A stretch of 64,000 nucleotides of DNA from Paenibacillus uliginis N3/975 (GTDB lineage Bacteria > Bacillota > Bacilli > Paenibacillales > Paenibacillaceae), in NCBI RefSeq assembly GCF_900177425.1, contig NZ_LT840184.1, positions 2,310,613 to 2,374,612 of the forward strand, written 5' to 3'. Under the pieces are notes generated by a model that had not been told where the DNA came from, made no database searches, and was given only the letters and a program-made list of their open reading frames with translations. The translations under genes were made by a program, and so were the position numbers. Numbering within the stretch: position 1 is the stretch's first letter; the number at the start of each line of letters is the position of its first letter. Shown here piece after piece: positions 1 to 8,205 of this stretch.

Positions 1-361
1 GAGAACCTTTCGGTCCTTCTGGACCCTGAGAACCCTTCGGTCCTTCTGGACCACGAGGACCTTTTGGTCCTTCTGGCCCTCGAGAACCCGTTGGTCCTTC
101 TGGACCTTGTGAACCTTGAGGCCCCTGAGGCCCCTGAGGCCCTTGAGGCCCTTGCAAGCCTTGCGGCCCTTCTGGACCACGAGCACCTTGTGAACCCTGA
201 GGCCCTTGGGGTCCTTGCAGTACTTGAGGCTTTAAAGTTCGAGTAAAACAGTATAGCCTAACTCTTCTTGGAGGGCGACACTTTTTCCTCCTTTTAATGG
301 TATAAGATTTTCTGCTACATTTATTTTTAGTTCTTTTTTTTCTTGAGGTAATGGATTTCAC
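1..361 (-). CDS. Collagen-like repeat protein, partial (C-terminus beyond window)
   Basis: Read on the minus strand, an open frame starts at a GTG (359-361) preceded by AGGAGGTG at 371-378, nine bases away, and runs off the left edge. The first ~46 residues are very basic, rich in Lys, Arg and Ser with three Cys. From about residue 48 onward every third residue is Gly, in GPQ, GPE, GPK, GSQ and GPR triplets, which is the collagen triple-helix pattern. In Bacillus and Paenibacillus such proteins form filaments on the spore surface (BclA-like), often near DUF4183 proteins such as the one at 594. There is no signal peptide, as expected for a spore-layer protein made in the mother cell. The C-terminal trimerisation domain is not in view. 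Spore location is inference; the repeat is certain. Confidence 0.85.
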   Translation of the reverse strand, partial: MKSITSRKKRTKNKCSRKSYTIKRRKKCRPPRRVRLYCFTRTLKPQVLQGPQGPQGSQGARGPEGPQGLQGPQGPQGPQGPQGSQGPEGPTGSRGPEGPKGPRGPEGPKGSQGPEGPKGS

Positions 362-593
362 CCGTGTAATCACCTCCTCAGTATACGTTTATTTAACATA
401 TGTGGTTGAACGTTTAGATGAGTGGACATCTACCTGTCTTATAGAGGGGATGTAGCTATGTTTATGTTCAACAGATCGATGTAGTTGAAAAAAAAGTAAT
501 TATGTCGGAAGCAAATTAAAAATATGAATCATTTACTATTATTGGCTATCGTTTCTGCCATTGATTAAAAAAACAAAAGAAAGGAGTGAGAAC

Positions 594-1004
594 ATGCCAG
601 TTATCAAGCCGGTATTTAATGCAGTCGCCACTGCTCCCGTAGCAACTGGAGGAACAATTAGTACTTCGGTGACGCCTGAAGTAACACGTTACTTTGCTTC
701 AATCACTGCTGATATGATAGGTGCAGTTTCAACAACGATGCCTGCAACTAGCTTTGTAGATGATGCAAATGCAGCGATTACCGCATTTCCAGCCTTAACA
801 GGGTCCGATTATTCCAATGTTTATATCAATGGAGTGCTGCAGCAAAGCTCTATCGGAACACTTACGACTGCCCAGTTGGTTCTGGATACTACAGAAGTTC
901 CAGCAGGTGTTCCGATTCTTGTGGAAATTTCTAGTTTTGCGGACACAACATCAACAATAACAACACAGCCGACGATTTCTGCACCAATTATTACTATTAG
1001 TTAA
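594..1004 (+). CDS. DUF4183 domain-containing protein
   Basis: A 136-residue protein. The start is ATG 594 because AAGGAG (581-586) lies seven bases upstream; the frame is open 11 codons further but without a ribosome site. The core TRYFASITADMIG, then an ATSFVDD stretch, YINGVLQQ and a PAGVPILVEI strand match my memory of DUF4183, a small beta-sandwich domain found in Bacillus and Paenibacillus beside collagen-like genes and often suspected to be an exosporium component. It is Thr/Ser/Ala-rich with no signal peptide and no Cys. It is divergent from the collagen-like gene at 1-361, with about 230 bases between. A likely terminator follows at 1011-1066. The molecular role is unknown. Confidence 0.8.
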   Translation: MPVIKPVFNAVATAPVATGGTISTSVTPEVTRYFASITADMIGAVSTTMPATSFVDDANAAITAFPALTGSDYSNVYINGVLQQSSIGTLTTAQLVLDTTEVPAGVPILVEISSFADTTSTITTQPTISAPIITIS

Positions 1005-1010
1005 GCGTAA

Positions 1011-1066
1011 GGGCTGTCCCATAAGTATATGATTCATCAACAATGGAGACAGCTCTTGCATTTTTT
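1011..1066 (+). terminator. Probable terminator after the DUF4183 gene
   Basis: GGGCTGTC (1011-1018) pairs with GACAGCTC (1048-1055), with one G-U pair and a 29-base loop, and is followed by a T run at 1061-1066. The long loop makes it less certain than the other terminators here. Confidence 0.5.
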
Positions 1067-1391
1067 CAAAAGAATGAACTTATGTCTGTTGCGTTTACAT
1101 AAAGGGCTAGAGAGATAGTTTGTGAGTATCTCTCTTATAAAACGAGGAATCTACGTTATTCTACGATTTCATTCCAAAAAAATATTATTGGGTAAAATGA
1201 GCAGGAAAATGCTATTGAAGGAAAGAAAGATCTTTCATATAGCTATCGTAAACTGTCTGTTACGCAGGATGAGATCGATACGATTCATTAGTCATCACAA
1301 AAAGGATATTATGCGACCCAGCCTAAGAATGTATCCAACAGGAGAGTAATCTGGTCGAGAATTATTACGACCTTGGCTCGAATTGACATGT
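1067..1391. other. Intergenic stretch without a supportable gene
   Basis: An open frame of 75 codons exists at 1122-1349, but it has no ribosome site and its product is a featureless Lys/Arg/Ile-rich string. Other frames give short unrecognised peptides. The stretch may be decayed coding DNA or the leader of the following gene; I see no motif that decides. Confidence 0.4.
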
Positions 1392-1408
1392 AGGGGAGGA
1401 TAAAAAAT

Positions 1409-3199
1409 TTGAACAGCGAGCGATTGAGCGTTACGGCAATGTCGGAAGATGGAAGTAGCGAATCGGTTCGGGAAATCGAAGCCTCAGAAGGTAGAGAGTC
1501 CTTGAAAGGCGCTGTAGGATCGACCGATATGCATTATGTAGTAGAGAACTTATTTGATGATTATAAGAGAGTTGATTATAACGAAATTGTTCAGATGGCG
1601 GAGAAAACATGGAGAGGAAATGCATGGAAGGGTGACCGTGCAAGTGCACAGCTGGTATTATGGTCGACTAACCAAGGACAGGAGCAAGTTACCTTATCCG
1701 TAGGAGATTTGAAAGGGGACAACAATCATAATATTGACGGCTCCCGAATATCTGTTCACTTTGTGAAATCGACCAAAGCTGCAAGAGGAAATCCCTCACA
1801 GGGGAATCCGCAGGAGATCATACCGGATATTCTGGGTTCTACAGATCCTGTAAACATCGAACCCTTCAGCGTACAGCCCATTTGGATTTCCATTGATGTT
1901 CCAAAAGACGCAGCAGCTGGATGGTACAAGGGTCATGTGACCGCAGCCTCGGCATCCGGTGACAGCGTGAGCTTCAACTTTGAGCTGGAAGTGCTTGATT
2001 TGACCTTGCCAGATGTAAAAGATTGGGGCTTTTTTCTTGATTTATGGCAAAATCCGTATGCCGTAGCCAGGGTGAACAATATATCGTCAGATCAGCTGTG
2101 GACAAAAGCTCATTTTGATTCCATGAAACCGCATTATGAAATGTTGGCTGCAGCCGGTCAAAAAGTAATTACAACCACCGTAACCTATGATCCCTGGAAT
2201 GCACAAACGTATGATATCTATGACACGATGGTGAAATGGACGAAAAAAGCTGACGGCACTTATGAGTTTGATTTTGATATATTCGATAAGTGGGTTCAGT
2301 TCATGATGGATCTGGGAATCAATAAACAGATTGATGCCTACAGCATGGTGTCATGGGCAAGTAAAATTAAATATTATGATGAATTACAGAATCAAGAAAT
2401 CACTGAAATCGTATCGGTCACCGATCCCAGCTGGTCCGGTATGTGGCGAGCTTTCCTGGAGGCATTCGTGCCTCATCTGGAGGAAAAAGGATGGTTGGAT
2501 ATTACGTACATGGCGAATGATGAACGCTCGTTAGACGAAATGATCAAGGCCGTGGATTTAATTGAAGAAGTGTCCGGAGGCAGACTGAAAGTGTCGGCCG
2601 CCATGAACTACAATAATCTGAACGATCCGAGACTGGATCGCATACATAATATTTCTGTAGGACTTATCTACATTGAGCACGACAGTAAACAATTATACTC
2701 GGTATCCGAACACCGGAGATCACTCGGGTTAATCACTACCATCTATAACTGCGTAGGACATTATCCGAACAGCTTTATCCGTTCTAATCCTGCAGAATCG
2801 GTATGGGTTATATGGTATACGATGCGCCACAAAACAGATGGTTATCTGAGGTGGGCCTTCGACTCCTTTGTTGAGAATCCGTTCGAAACGACCGACTTTA
2901 AAACATGGGAATCAGGGGATTCAGCCCAGGTGTATCCGGGGGTATTAAGCACTGTTAGATTTGAACGGATGAAGGAAGGAATCCGGGATGCTATTAAGGT
3001 AAATTACATCACAGAACAAGATAGTGCTTTGGGTGAAGCCATTGAAAAGGAGATTTGGAAGATGGAAGCCGTCGGTTTCGCAGTTGATCCTTATAATGGT
3101 GTAAAAGATCCGGGCAAGGTTAATATTCCCCAAACGGTAAACCGGTTGAAGGCTGTTTTGGATGACGCATCCAAACAGTTGATCGGTGCAGTTCATTAG
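1409..3199 (+). CDS. GH123/DUF4091-type glycoside hydrolase, no signal peptide
   Basis: A 596-residue protein starting at TTG 1409, with GGGGAGGA (1393-1400) eight bases upstream. Residues ~40-200 look like an N-terminal beta-sandwich (FNFELEVLDLTLPDVK at its end); residues ~205-560 look like the TIM-barrel DUF4091/glycoside hydrolase 123 domain (WGFFLDLWQNP, then YMANDERS, then VWVIWYTMRHKTDGYLRWAFD). In GH123 beta-N-acetylgalactosaminidases an adjacent Asp-Glu pair is catalytic, and D371-E372 here is in the right context. The 'DGYLRWAFDSF' segment is typical of the barrel's end. Oddly there is no signal peptide, although relatives are often secreted, and the first ~40 residues are low-complexity Ser/Glu, so the N-terminus may be a replaced or truncated one. 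Substrate is not predictable. A terminator follows at 3248-3283. Confidence 0.72.
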   Translation: MNSERLSVTAMSEDGSSESVREIEASEGRESLKGAVGSTDMHYVVENLFDDYKRVDYNEIVQMAEKTWRGNAWKGDRASAQLVLWSTNQGQEQVTLSVGDLKGDNNHNIDGSRISVHFVKSTKAARGNPSQGNPQEIIPDILGSTDPVNIEPFSVQPIWISIDVPKDAAAGWYKGHVTAASASGDSVSFNFELEVLDLTLPDVKDWGFFLDLWQNPYAVARVNNISSDQLWTKAHFDSMKPHYEMLAAAGQKVITTTVTYDPWNAQTYDIYDTMVKWTKKADGTYEFDFDIFDKWVQFMMDLGINKQIDAYSMVSWASKIKYYDELQNQEITEIVSVTDPSWSGMWRAFLEAFVPHLEEKGWLDITYMANDERSLDEMIKAVDLIEEVSGGRLKVSAAMNYNNLNDPRLDRIHNISVGLIYIEHDSKQLYSVSEHRRSLGLITTIYNCVGHYPNSFIRSNPAESVWVIWYTMRHKTDGYLRWAFDSFVENPFETTDFKTWESGDSAQVYPGVLSTVRFERMKEGIRDAIKVNYITEQDSALGEAIEKEIWKMEAVGFAVDPYNGVKDPGKVNIPQTVNRLKAVLDDASKQLIGAVH

Positions 3200-3247
3200 C
3201 CTGAGGATTCGGTTGGAAAGCAAGAGGCTTCAGATCATGAAATTATA

Positions 3248-3290
3248 ACGGGCCATCCGAGAATGTATCCTCGGGTGGTCCGTTTGTTTC
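3248..3290 (+). terminator. Rho-independent terminator after the GH123-like gene
   Basis: A 13-bp stem (3248-3260 with 3271-3283, two G-U pairs) is followed by a T-rich stretch. It lies about 50 bases after the stop codon at 3199. Confidence 0.7.
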
Positions 3291-3444
3291 TTCCTTCCGC
3301 TTATTTCATTCTTTTTTAACGGTTTAGAGGGTTTTTGTCCTCTGTTCTCGAATCCGTAACATAATCAGTTAATGGCGGTGAAAATATGAAACGTTAATTT
3401 GTCATGACAAATCTTATGAATCGTATAATCAGGAGGTCAAATAT

Positions 3445-4935
3445 ATGCTACTAGATAAAGAGACTTGGATTGTTGAAGCAACAATTACCGATATGCAACA
3501 AGCGATGGGGAATGGCTGGATCACTTCAGAAGAAATAGTTCAGTTATATATAGATCGCATAGACCAATATGATCCGAAGCTCCGTTCTATCCTTGAGGTC
3601 AATCCGGATGCTGCCGAGATTGCCAGAAGCCTTGATATGGAACGTCGGGAAAAAGGAAGCCGGGGCAAGCTGCACGGAATACCGATCGTGCTAAAAGATA
3701 ATATTGATACAGGTGACCGTATGCACACGAGCGCTGGGTCGCTTGCATTGGCTGATTCATATGCTTCTGAGGATTCTTTTGTTGCCGCTAAACTGAGGTC
3801 TGCTGGGGCAGTGCTGCTCGGAAAGGCCAATATGACCGAATGGGCCAATTTTATGTCAACGACCATGTGGGCAGGCTACAGTTCGCGTGGAGGACTGGTG
3901 TTAAATCCGTATGGTCCCGGAGATTTATTCATTGGCGGATCAAGCTCGGGCCCAGCAGCGGCAGCGGCGGCTAACTTGTGCGCAGCTGCCATAGGCACCG
4001 AAACATCCGGCTCCATCATTAGTCCGGCTAGTCAGACTTGCCTTGTCGGAATCAAGCCAACGGTTGGTTTAGTCAGCCGTACCGGAATCATTCCGATCAC
4101 ATACACACAGGACTCTCCTGGACCGATGACGAGAACGGTTAGCGATGCGGCCATTATCCTTAGTGCATTAACAGGCGTGGATGACCGTGATGAGAAGACG
4201 CTGGCAAGTGCGGTGCATGTGAATCAGGACTATACGGCGTATTTGGATGAAGACTATTTGAAGCAGGCACGAATAGGAATTCCCCGCCATTATTACAAGG
4301 ATTTGGACAAGGACAGACTCGAGGTCATTGAGGCAGCCATAGAGGTATTGAAGGAGCAGGGGGCAACCATCATTGATCCGGTAGACCTTCCAAGCCAAGA
4401 AACACAATGGGATTCGGTCGTTCTTAAGTATGAATTTAAAAAGTACCTCAATGATTATTTAGGCAAACTGGAAAAATCCATTCCTGTGCATTCATTGGCG
4501 GACGTGATCGCTTTTAATGAAGAGCATGCTGACAAAGCTCTGAAATATGGGCAAAATCTCATGATTATGTGTGAAGAAACGAACGGTACACTTACAGAGC
4601 AGGAGTATTTGGACAGTATCAAGCAGAATTTGGAGCTTGCAGGTGAGCAAGGGATCGATTTTGTTTTAAGAGAATACCAGTTAGATGCGATTATGTTTCT
4701 GGGAGATGAAGACTGCAACGATCTTGCTGCTCAAATGGGTTATCCGGCTATCACCGTTCCCGGCGGTTATGCGCAGGAAGGAGTTGTTACATCTGACGGT
4801 TACAACACAAAGGGACCGCAGGGTGTTACCTTTGTAGGAACTGCTTTCAGTGAGCCTACATTATTCAAGCTTGCTTATGGTTACGAGCAGGCAACCAAGC
4901 ATCGCAAACCTCCCGTTATGGATCCGTCGTGTTAA
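3445..4935 (+). CDS. Amidase signature family hydrolase
   Basis: A 496-residue cytosolic hydrolase that cleaves a carboxamide bond. AGGAGGT (3431-3437) sits seven bases before the ATG. The Ser-cisSer-Lys triad of the amidase signature family can be placed: Lys84 in IVLKDNIDT, the cis-Ser166 in GGSSSGPAAAA, and the nucleophile Ser190 in GTETSGSIISPAS. The 24-residue spacing between the two serines equals that in GatA and FAAH. The length suits a stand-alone amidase; there are no gatC or gatB neighbours, so it is not the glutaminyl-tRNA amidotransferase subunit. No signal peptide. The C-terminal part (YPAITVPGGY) is typical of the peptide-amidase-like subgroup. It stands alone between terminators, so the substrate is open. 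Confidence 0.88.
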   Translation: MLLDKETWIVEATITDMQQAMGNGWITSEEIVQLYIDRIDQYDPKLRSILEVNPDAAEIARSLDMERREKGSRGKLHGIPIVLKDNIDTGDRMHTSAGSLALADSYASEDSFVAAKLRSAGAVLLGKANMTEWANFMSTTMWAGYSSRGGLVLNPYGPGDLFIGGSSSGPAAAAAANLCAAAIGTETSGSIISPASQTCLVGIKPTVGLVSRTGIIPITYTQDSPGPMTRTVSDAAIILSALTGVDDRDEKTLASAVHVNQDYTAYLDEDYLKQARIGIPRHYYKDLDKDRLEVIEAAIEVLKEQGATIIDPVDLPSQETQWDSVVLKYEFKKYLNDYLGKLEKSIPVHSLADVIAFNEEHADKALKYGQNLMIMCEETNGTLTEQEYLDSIKQNLELAGEQGIDFVLREYQLDAIMFLGDEDCNDLAAQMGYPAITVPGGYAQEGVVTSDGYNTKGPQGVTFVGTAFSEPTLFKLAYGYEQATKHRKPPVMDPSC

Positions 4936-5018
4936 TGATTCTCCAATAATGGGGAATAGTTAAGTAGGACAGCACGATACGAGTTAACAGTAACATCAAG
5001 AGAGAGGGGAGAAGTTGT

Positions 5019-5561
5019 ATGAAACGCAATTTACAGCATGTTCCGTACGGCTACGAGCCACCAAAAGAAGGAGTTAAAGGAACCTTAATATATTATGATA
5101 TATTTGAAAATGCCCGGGAGTCGGACTTGGATATAGCACTTGGGCTGCTGGAAAGCCAGTCTTTTGCCAAGCTGGTTCTATATCCGCTGCATGAAGAGAC
5201 CGTAAAACGGATGTCGAAGGAGCCAGCCAGTGCATTTTATAAACGAGAAAAGCCGTTGGTTGCATGGACAGAGGAGTTAAACCGCCGCAATGTCATTGTA
5301 GAGTCGTGGGAAGGGAAGCGTAAAAAATATACCCCGATTGATGCGGCGCTTCGTCATCTGACAGATAAATACCAGGCACCACATTTTATTTATATGTCGC
5401 CGGAGATGGCTAATGTTTTTGCTTCCTTTTCTTCATTCGAGGAATGGATCGTTAAGTTGAGACTTATATTGTCGTCGAAGCCGGAACAGGTTCATTCGCG
5501 CCTTGAGAAGTTCAGCCATCGCTGGGATTCAGTAGAGGAAGTACAAGCTCGAAAAAGCTAG
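5019..5561 (+). CDS. Conserved-looking hypothetical protein, 180 aa
   Basis: A 180-residue soluble protein with AGAGGGGAGAAG just upstream of ATG 5019. I do not recognise the family. An opening beta-alpha unit (GTLIYYDIFE, then a helix, then KLVLYPLHEETVKRM) and an alternation of hydrophobic strands and charged helices suggest an alpha/beta fold. Polar motifs that stand out are YPLHEE, SWEGKRKKYTP and APHFIYMSPEMA. No signal peptide, membrane segment or Cys motif. It is followed by a clear terminator and preceded by an 83-base gap after the amidase gene, so it may share that gene's transcript. No function is proposed. Confidence 0.75.
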   Translation: MKRNLQHVPYGYEPPKEGVKGTLIYYDIFENARESDLDIALGLLESQSFAKLVLYPLHEETVKRMSKEPASAFYKREKPLVAWTEELNRRNVIVESWEGKRKKYTPIDAALRHLTDKYQAPHFIYMSPEMANVFASFSSFEEWIVKLRLILSSKPEQVHSRLEKFSHRWDSVEEVQARKS

Positions 5562-5587
5562 TCTATTTTTGATCCAATGATGTACCG

Positions 5588-5622
5588 AAAAGAGCCTTGA
5601 ATTTGATTCAAGGCTCTTTTTA
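5588..5622 (+). terminator. Rho-independent terminator
   Basis: A 14-bp perfect stem AAAAGAGCCTTGAA (5588-5601) with TTCAAGGCTCTTTT (5607-5620). The A and T ends make it usable in both directions; it closes the 5019 gene. Confidence 0.88.
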
Positions 5623-5759
5623 GTGTTCACATCACTGGGAGCAATGAAATCGGATTGACGGGCAGAACAAGAATCGAAACTTTAGTAAAATCTGGAGTGA
5701 AAGCGAACATAACCTTACAAAAAATTAAGTTTGGCGTAAGCTGTATCGATACTTCCGAT

Positions 5760-5782
5760 AGGAGGTGCGGATTAAAATGTAA
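5760..5782 (+). promoter_or_regulatory. Strong ribosome site driving an ATG-TAA start-stop pair in the leader of the DUF418 gene
   Basis: AGGAGGTG (5760-5767) lies nine bases before ATG (5777-5779), which is directly followed by TAA (5780-5782). The true downstream start (ATG 5820) has only a modest AGGGAG. A start-stop element could hold ribosomes and modulate translation of the next gene, or be chance; only the arrangement is seen. Confidence 0.4.
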
Positions 5783-5819
5783 CTCAGGACGTGAAATACA
5801 TCAGACTGAAAGGGAGTTT

Positions 5820-6803
5820 ATGTTGAAACGAATAGATACGCTTGATTATATACGGGGATTTGCTTTAGTCGGCATTATTTTTATTAATATATACCAAATG
5901 GTTCCGTATTTTTTTGACCCGAGTGCGACGGACTTTCTTAGTATTATAGATCGTAACATCAGAACATTTATTAACAATGCGGTGTACCAACGTTTTTACA
6001 CGATATTCAGCTTTCTGTTCGGCATCGGTTTTTATTTATTTATAACACGGGCAAGGGCGAGAGGGGAAAAGGCCAACATTCTGTTTGTCCGCAGACTGAT
6101 CGTATTATTTGTTATCGGTTTTATTCATCATCAGTTCCAGCCAGGAGAAGCCTTAGTTATGTATTCGATACTGGGTTTTCTGTTATTGCCGTTATATCGT
6201 TTAAAGTCTAAGGTGAACTTTGGGATTGCGATTGTGTTGTGGATTCCAGCTCTATGGCTGGGGGCTATAGGATCAACGATCGTTATGTTTATACTAGGCT
6301 TGGCTGTGGGTCAGAGCAGAGTCTTTGAGAACATTCACCAACATAAGAAGATTTTTAGAATCATGCAAGTTCTCTCCTTGCTGCTTATTCCTCTGGCTCT
6401 GTGGGCTCAAGAACAGATTATCTCTCATACGGGATATGTGGACATTGGAATGACTGTAGGCGGCTTGGTGCTCGACGTGTTCTACGTGACTACGTTAACT
6501 CTTCTTCTGGAACGTACTTCGGTTCAGAAATGGCTGATGCCTCTTAACAAATTAGGCAGAATGGCATTAACCAATTACCTGATGCAGACTGTCATTATTT
6601 TAAGTTTAAATGCCCTGTTTGATTTAGAAAATAACGTCTTCTACATGACGCTTGCATCCATTGCAGCAGGTATTCTGATCTTTCAAATGGTGTTCAGTTC
6701 CATCTGGTTAAAAAAATTCACGATGGGGCCGATGGAGCTGCTGTGGAGAATTGGAACATATGGAAAAGTACCTGATCAATACAAGAGAACATCCAGGGTG
6801 TAG
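5820..6803 (+). CDS. DUF418 (YeiB-type) multi-pass membrane protein
   Basis: A 327-residue inner-membrane protein. The opening KRIDTLDYIRGFALVGII matches the start of DUF418/YeiB family proteins (R-x-x-x-LDxLRGFAxxGI). Many hydrophobic helices follow, with FSFLFGIGFYLF, a central LGRMALTNYLMQT and a final MELLWRIGTYG that agree with the family's C-terminal signature (GPLExLWRxxTY). ATG 5820 is chosen because homologues begin here and AGGGAG lies just upstream; TTG 5823 is equally placed. The frame is open upstream to 5655 but that part reads as leader. The family's function is unknown; an acyltransferase- or transport-like membrane role has been suggested. It may be preceded by a start-stop element at 5777. 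Confidence 0.82.
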   Translation: MLKRIDTLDYIRGFALVGIIFINIYQMVPYFFDPSATDFLSIIDRNIRTFINNAVYQRFYTIFSFLFGIGFYLFITRARARGEKANILFVRRLIVLFVIGFIHHQFQPGEALVMYSILGFLLLPLYRLKSKVNFGIAIVLWIPALWLGAIGSTIVMFILGLAVGQSRVFENIHQHKKIFRIMQVLSLLLIPLALWAQEQIISHTGYVDIGMTVGGLVLDVFYVTTLTLLLERTSVQKWLMPLNKLGRMALTNYLMQTVIILSLNALFDLENNVFYMTLASIAAGILIFQMVFSSIWLKKFTMGPMELLWRIGTYGKVPDQYKRTSRV

Positions 6804-6948
6804 CTGCTATTTCATTCCAAGCTCTGTTCCAGATTTCTTCAACGGTTTCCTCAGGTGTCAACTTCGATGTGTCCAGCCATAAACCGATATGGGGTGATGT
6901 CCTTCTCTCTAGGTACCTTAACAGCCGCTTAACATGCTTACGAGAAAT
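6804..6948 (-). pseudogene. C-terminal remnant of a small P-loop kinase/ATPase gene
   Basis: The minus strand from 6948 downward, with an in-frame TAA immediately upstream (6949-6951), reads RKHVKRLLRYLERR, then SPHIGLWLDTS, then LTPEETVEEIWNRAWNE. This is protein-like and resembles the end of small AAA/kinase proteins in which a short arm is followed by LDTS-x-LTPEETV. No start codon, ribosome site or P-loop part lies upstream, so only the last ~45 codons survive. The frame continues into the DUF418 gene, where it is just an antisense shadow. Assignment to a family is tentative. Confidence 0.45.
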
Positions 6949-7108
6949 TTATAAAAATTCAATGTCTGTTAAGATCGTGTTTTTGCTGCCATAAGGTTCC
7001 AGGTTTATACTGTTGCTATAGATATGGGAAGGTGCTGGATTGGAGAAAAATATAAAAAAATACAAACATTCAATCCGGCAATAAATTTTTACATTGGAGG
7101 ATATGTTC

Positions 7109-7984
7109 ATGTTACAAAAAGTATTTATAGAAGATATACCAGCTTTAATGATGATAGGGCAGCACAGCCAAATCTATCAAAACATGAGTGAAGAACTTCA
7201 ATCTATTGTAACTTTTGACCAATTCAAGTCGATGAGCGACGAATACATACAAGGTGTAATTTCATTTCAGGTGGATTTGAAGAGTAATTTCGATGGAATC
7301 ACAATAATGAACTGGATCGACGATAGTGGTTTGAAGGGGATTCAAGCTGCTATGGATGGCTCGGGGACGATAGTCGGCCTTTTGTTGTGTCCGCTTGAAA
7401 GGTTTCCGGAGACCGATCAACAACAGACCGAGACGACATTCAAGCTTCCTTTTCGAGGGGAGTGGTTTGTGTTTTGGGGAGGCCATCACGTGATGAACAA
7501 CTATCATTACGAACATGAAAGTCAGCGTTATGCGGTGGATTTGGTACAGATTAAGGATGGGTACACGCATCAGGGTGATTTAATGTACAATGAAAGCTAT
7601 TATGCATTTGGTCAAGATATAATAGCCGCAGCTGAAGGTAAAGTTTTAATGTCGGAAAATGATATTGCGGACAATACTGCGGTAGGTGTTACGAACGAGG
7701 ATCAGCCTATGGGTAATTACGTAATTATTGATCATGGGAATAGCGAATACAGTATATACGCCCATCTGAAACAGGGTTCTGTTATAGTGAAAGCGGGAGA
7801 TCAGGTGAGCCAAGGTGATCTGATCGGATTATGCGGCAACTCAGGTAACTCTACGGAAGCCCACTTGCATTTTCAGGTATCAGACAATCCTGATCTTTTT
7901 GAAGACGGATCGATGTCCTTGAACATTAAGTGGGAACAGGAAGCAGCTGTTATACGGGGCAATACGTTAGATGGTGGGAAGTAG
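7109..7984 (+). CDS. M23-family peptidase without signal peptide
   Basis: A 291-residue protein; ATG 7109 is taken because TGGAGG (7095-7100) lies eight bases upstream (ATG 7103 and TTG 7094 are too close). Residues ~1-95 look like the DUF3887-type domain that precedes some M23 domains (ELQSIVTFDQFKSMSDEY). Residues ~115-280 are the LytM/M23 zinc endopeptidase fold: zinc ligands probably H136 and D144 in HESQRYAVD and H254 in AHLHF, with H219 (YAHL) and H252 as catalytic histidines. The family cleaves peptide cross-links in peptidoglycan or small peptides. There is no signal peptide or membrane anchor, so either it acts in the cytosol or mother cell or it leaves by another route. A terminator follows at 8026-8058. 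Confidence 0.82.
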   Translation: MLQKVFIEDIPALMMIGQHSQIYQNMSEELQSIVTFDQFKSMSDEYIQGVISFQVDLKSNFDGITIMNWIDDSGLKGIQAAMDGSGTIVGLLLCPLERFPETDQQQTETTFKLPFRGEWFVFWGGHHVMNNYHYEHESQRYAVDLVQIKDGYTHQGDLMYNESYYAFGQDIIAAAEGKVLMSENDIADNTAVGVTNEDQPMGNYVIIDHGNSEYSIYAHLKQGSVIVKAGDQVSQGDLIGLCGNSGNSTEAHLHFQVSDNPDLFEDGSMSLNIKWEQEAAVIRGNTLDGGK

Positions 7985-8025
7985 ACTGCGATTAGAAAGA
8001 TAGCGAAAAAAAAGATTATACTATG

Positions 8026-8058
8026 CTGGTGCCGATCATAAATCGGGCCAGTTTTTTT
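8026..8058 (+). terminator. Probable terminator after the M23 gene
   Basis: CTGGTGCCGAT and ATCGGGCCAG form a slightly imperfect stem around a CATAA loop, followed by seven T (8052-8058). Confidence 0.75.
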
Positions 8059-8205
8059 GTATAAGGCCAGCTTTCTCGAGTGCCACTATGTGATGCCGTA
8101 TCACGCTTTGGGGGCTCATCAAAAGAATATATTATGCGATATATGATATTTGATTATTTACAATAGTGTGTGGCATACAGTATGATAACAATAGGAGTTG
8201 ATCAT

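Noticed and set aside
64..246. Plus-strand frame of 60 codons over the collagen repeats
   Set aside because: It is the antisense shadow of the Gly-X-Y repeats on the minus strand.
1122..1349. 75-codon frame in the gap before the GH123-like gene
   Set aside because: No ribosome site and no protein-like pattern.
7021..7108. Possible leader RNA before the M23 gene
   Set aside because: No hairpin or known riboswitch motif was found; the AT-rich stretch fits an ordinary promoter.
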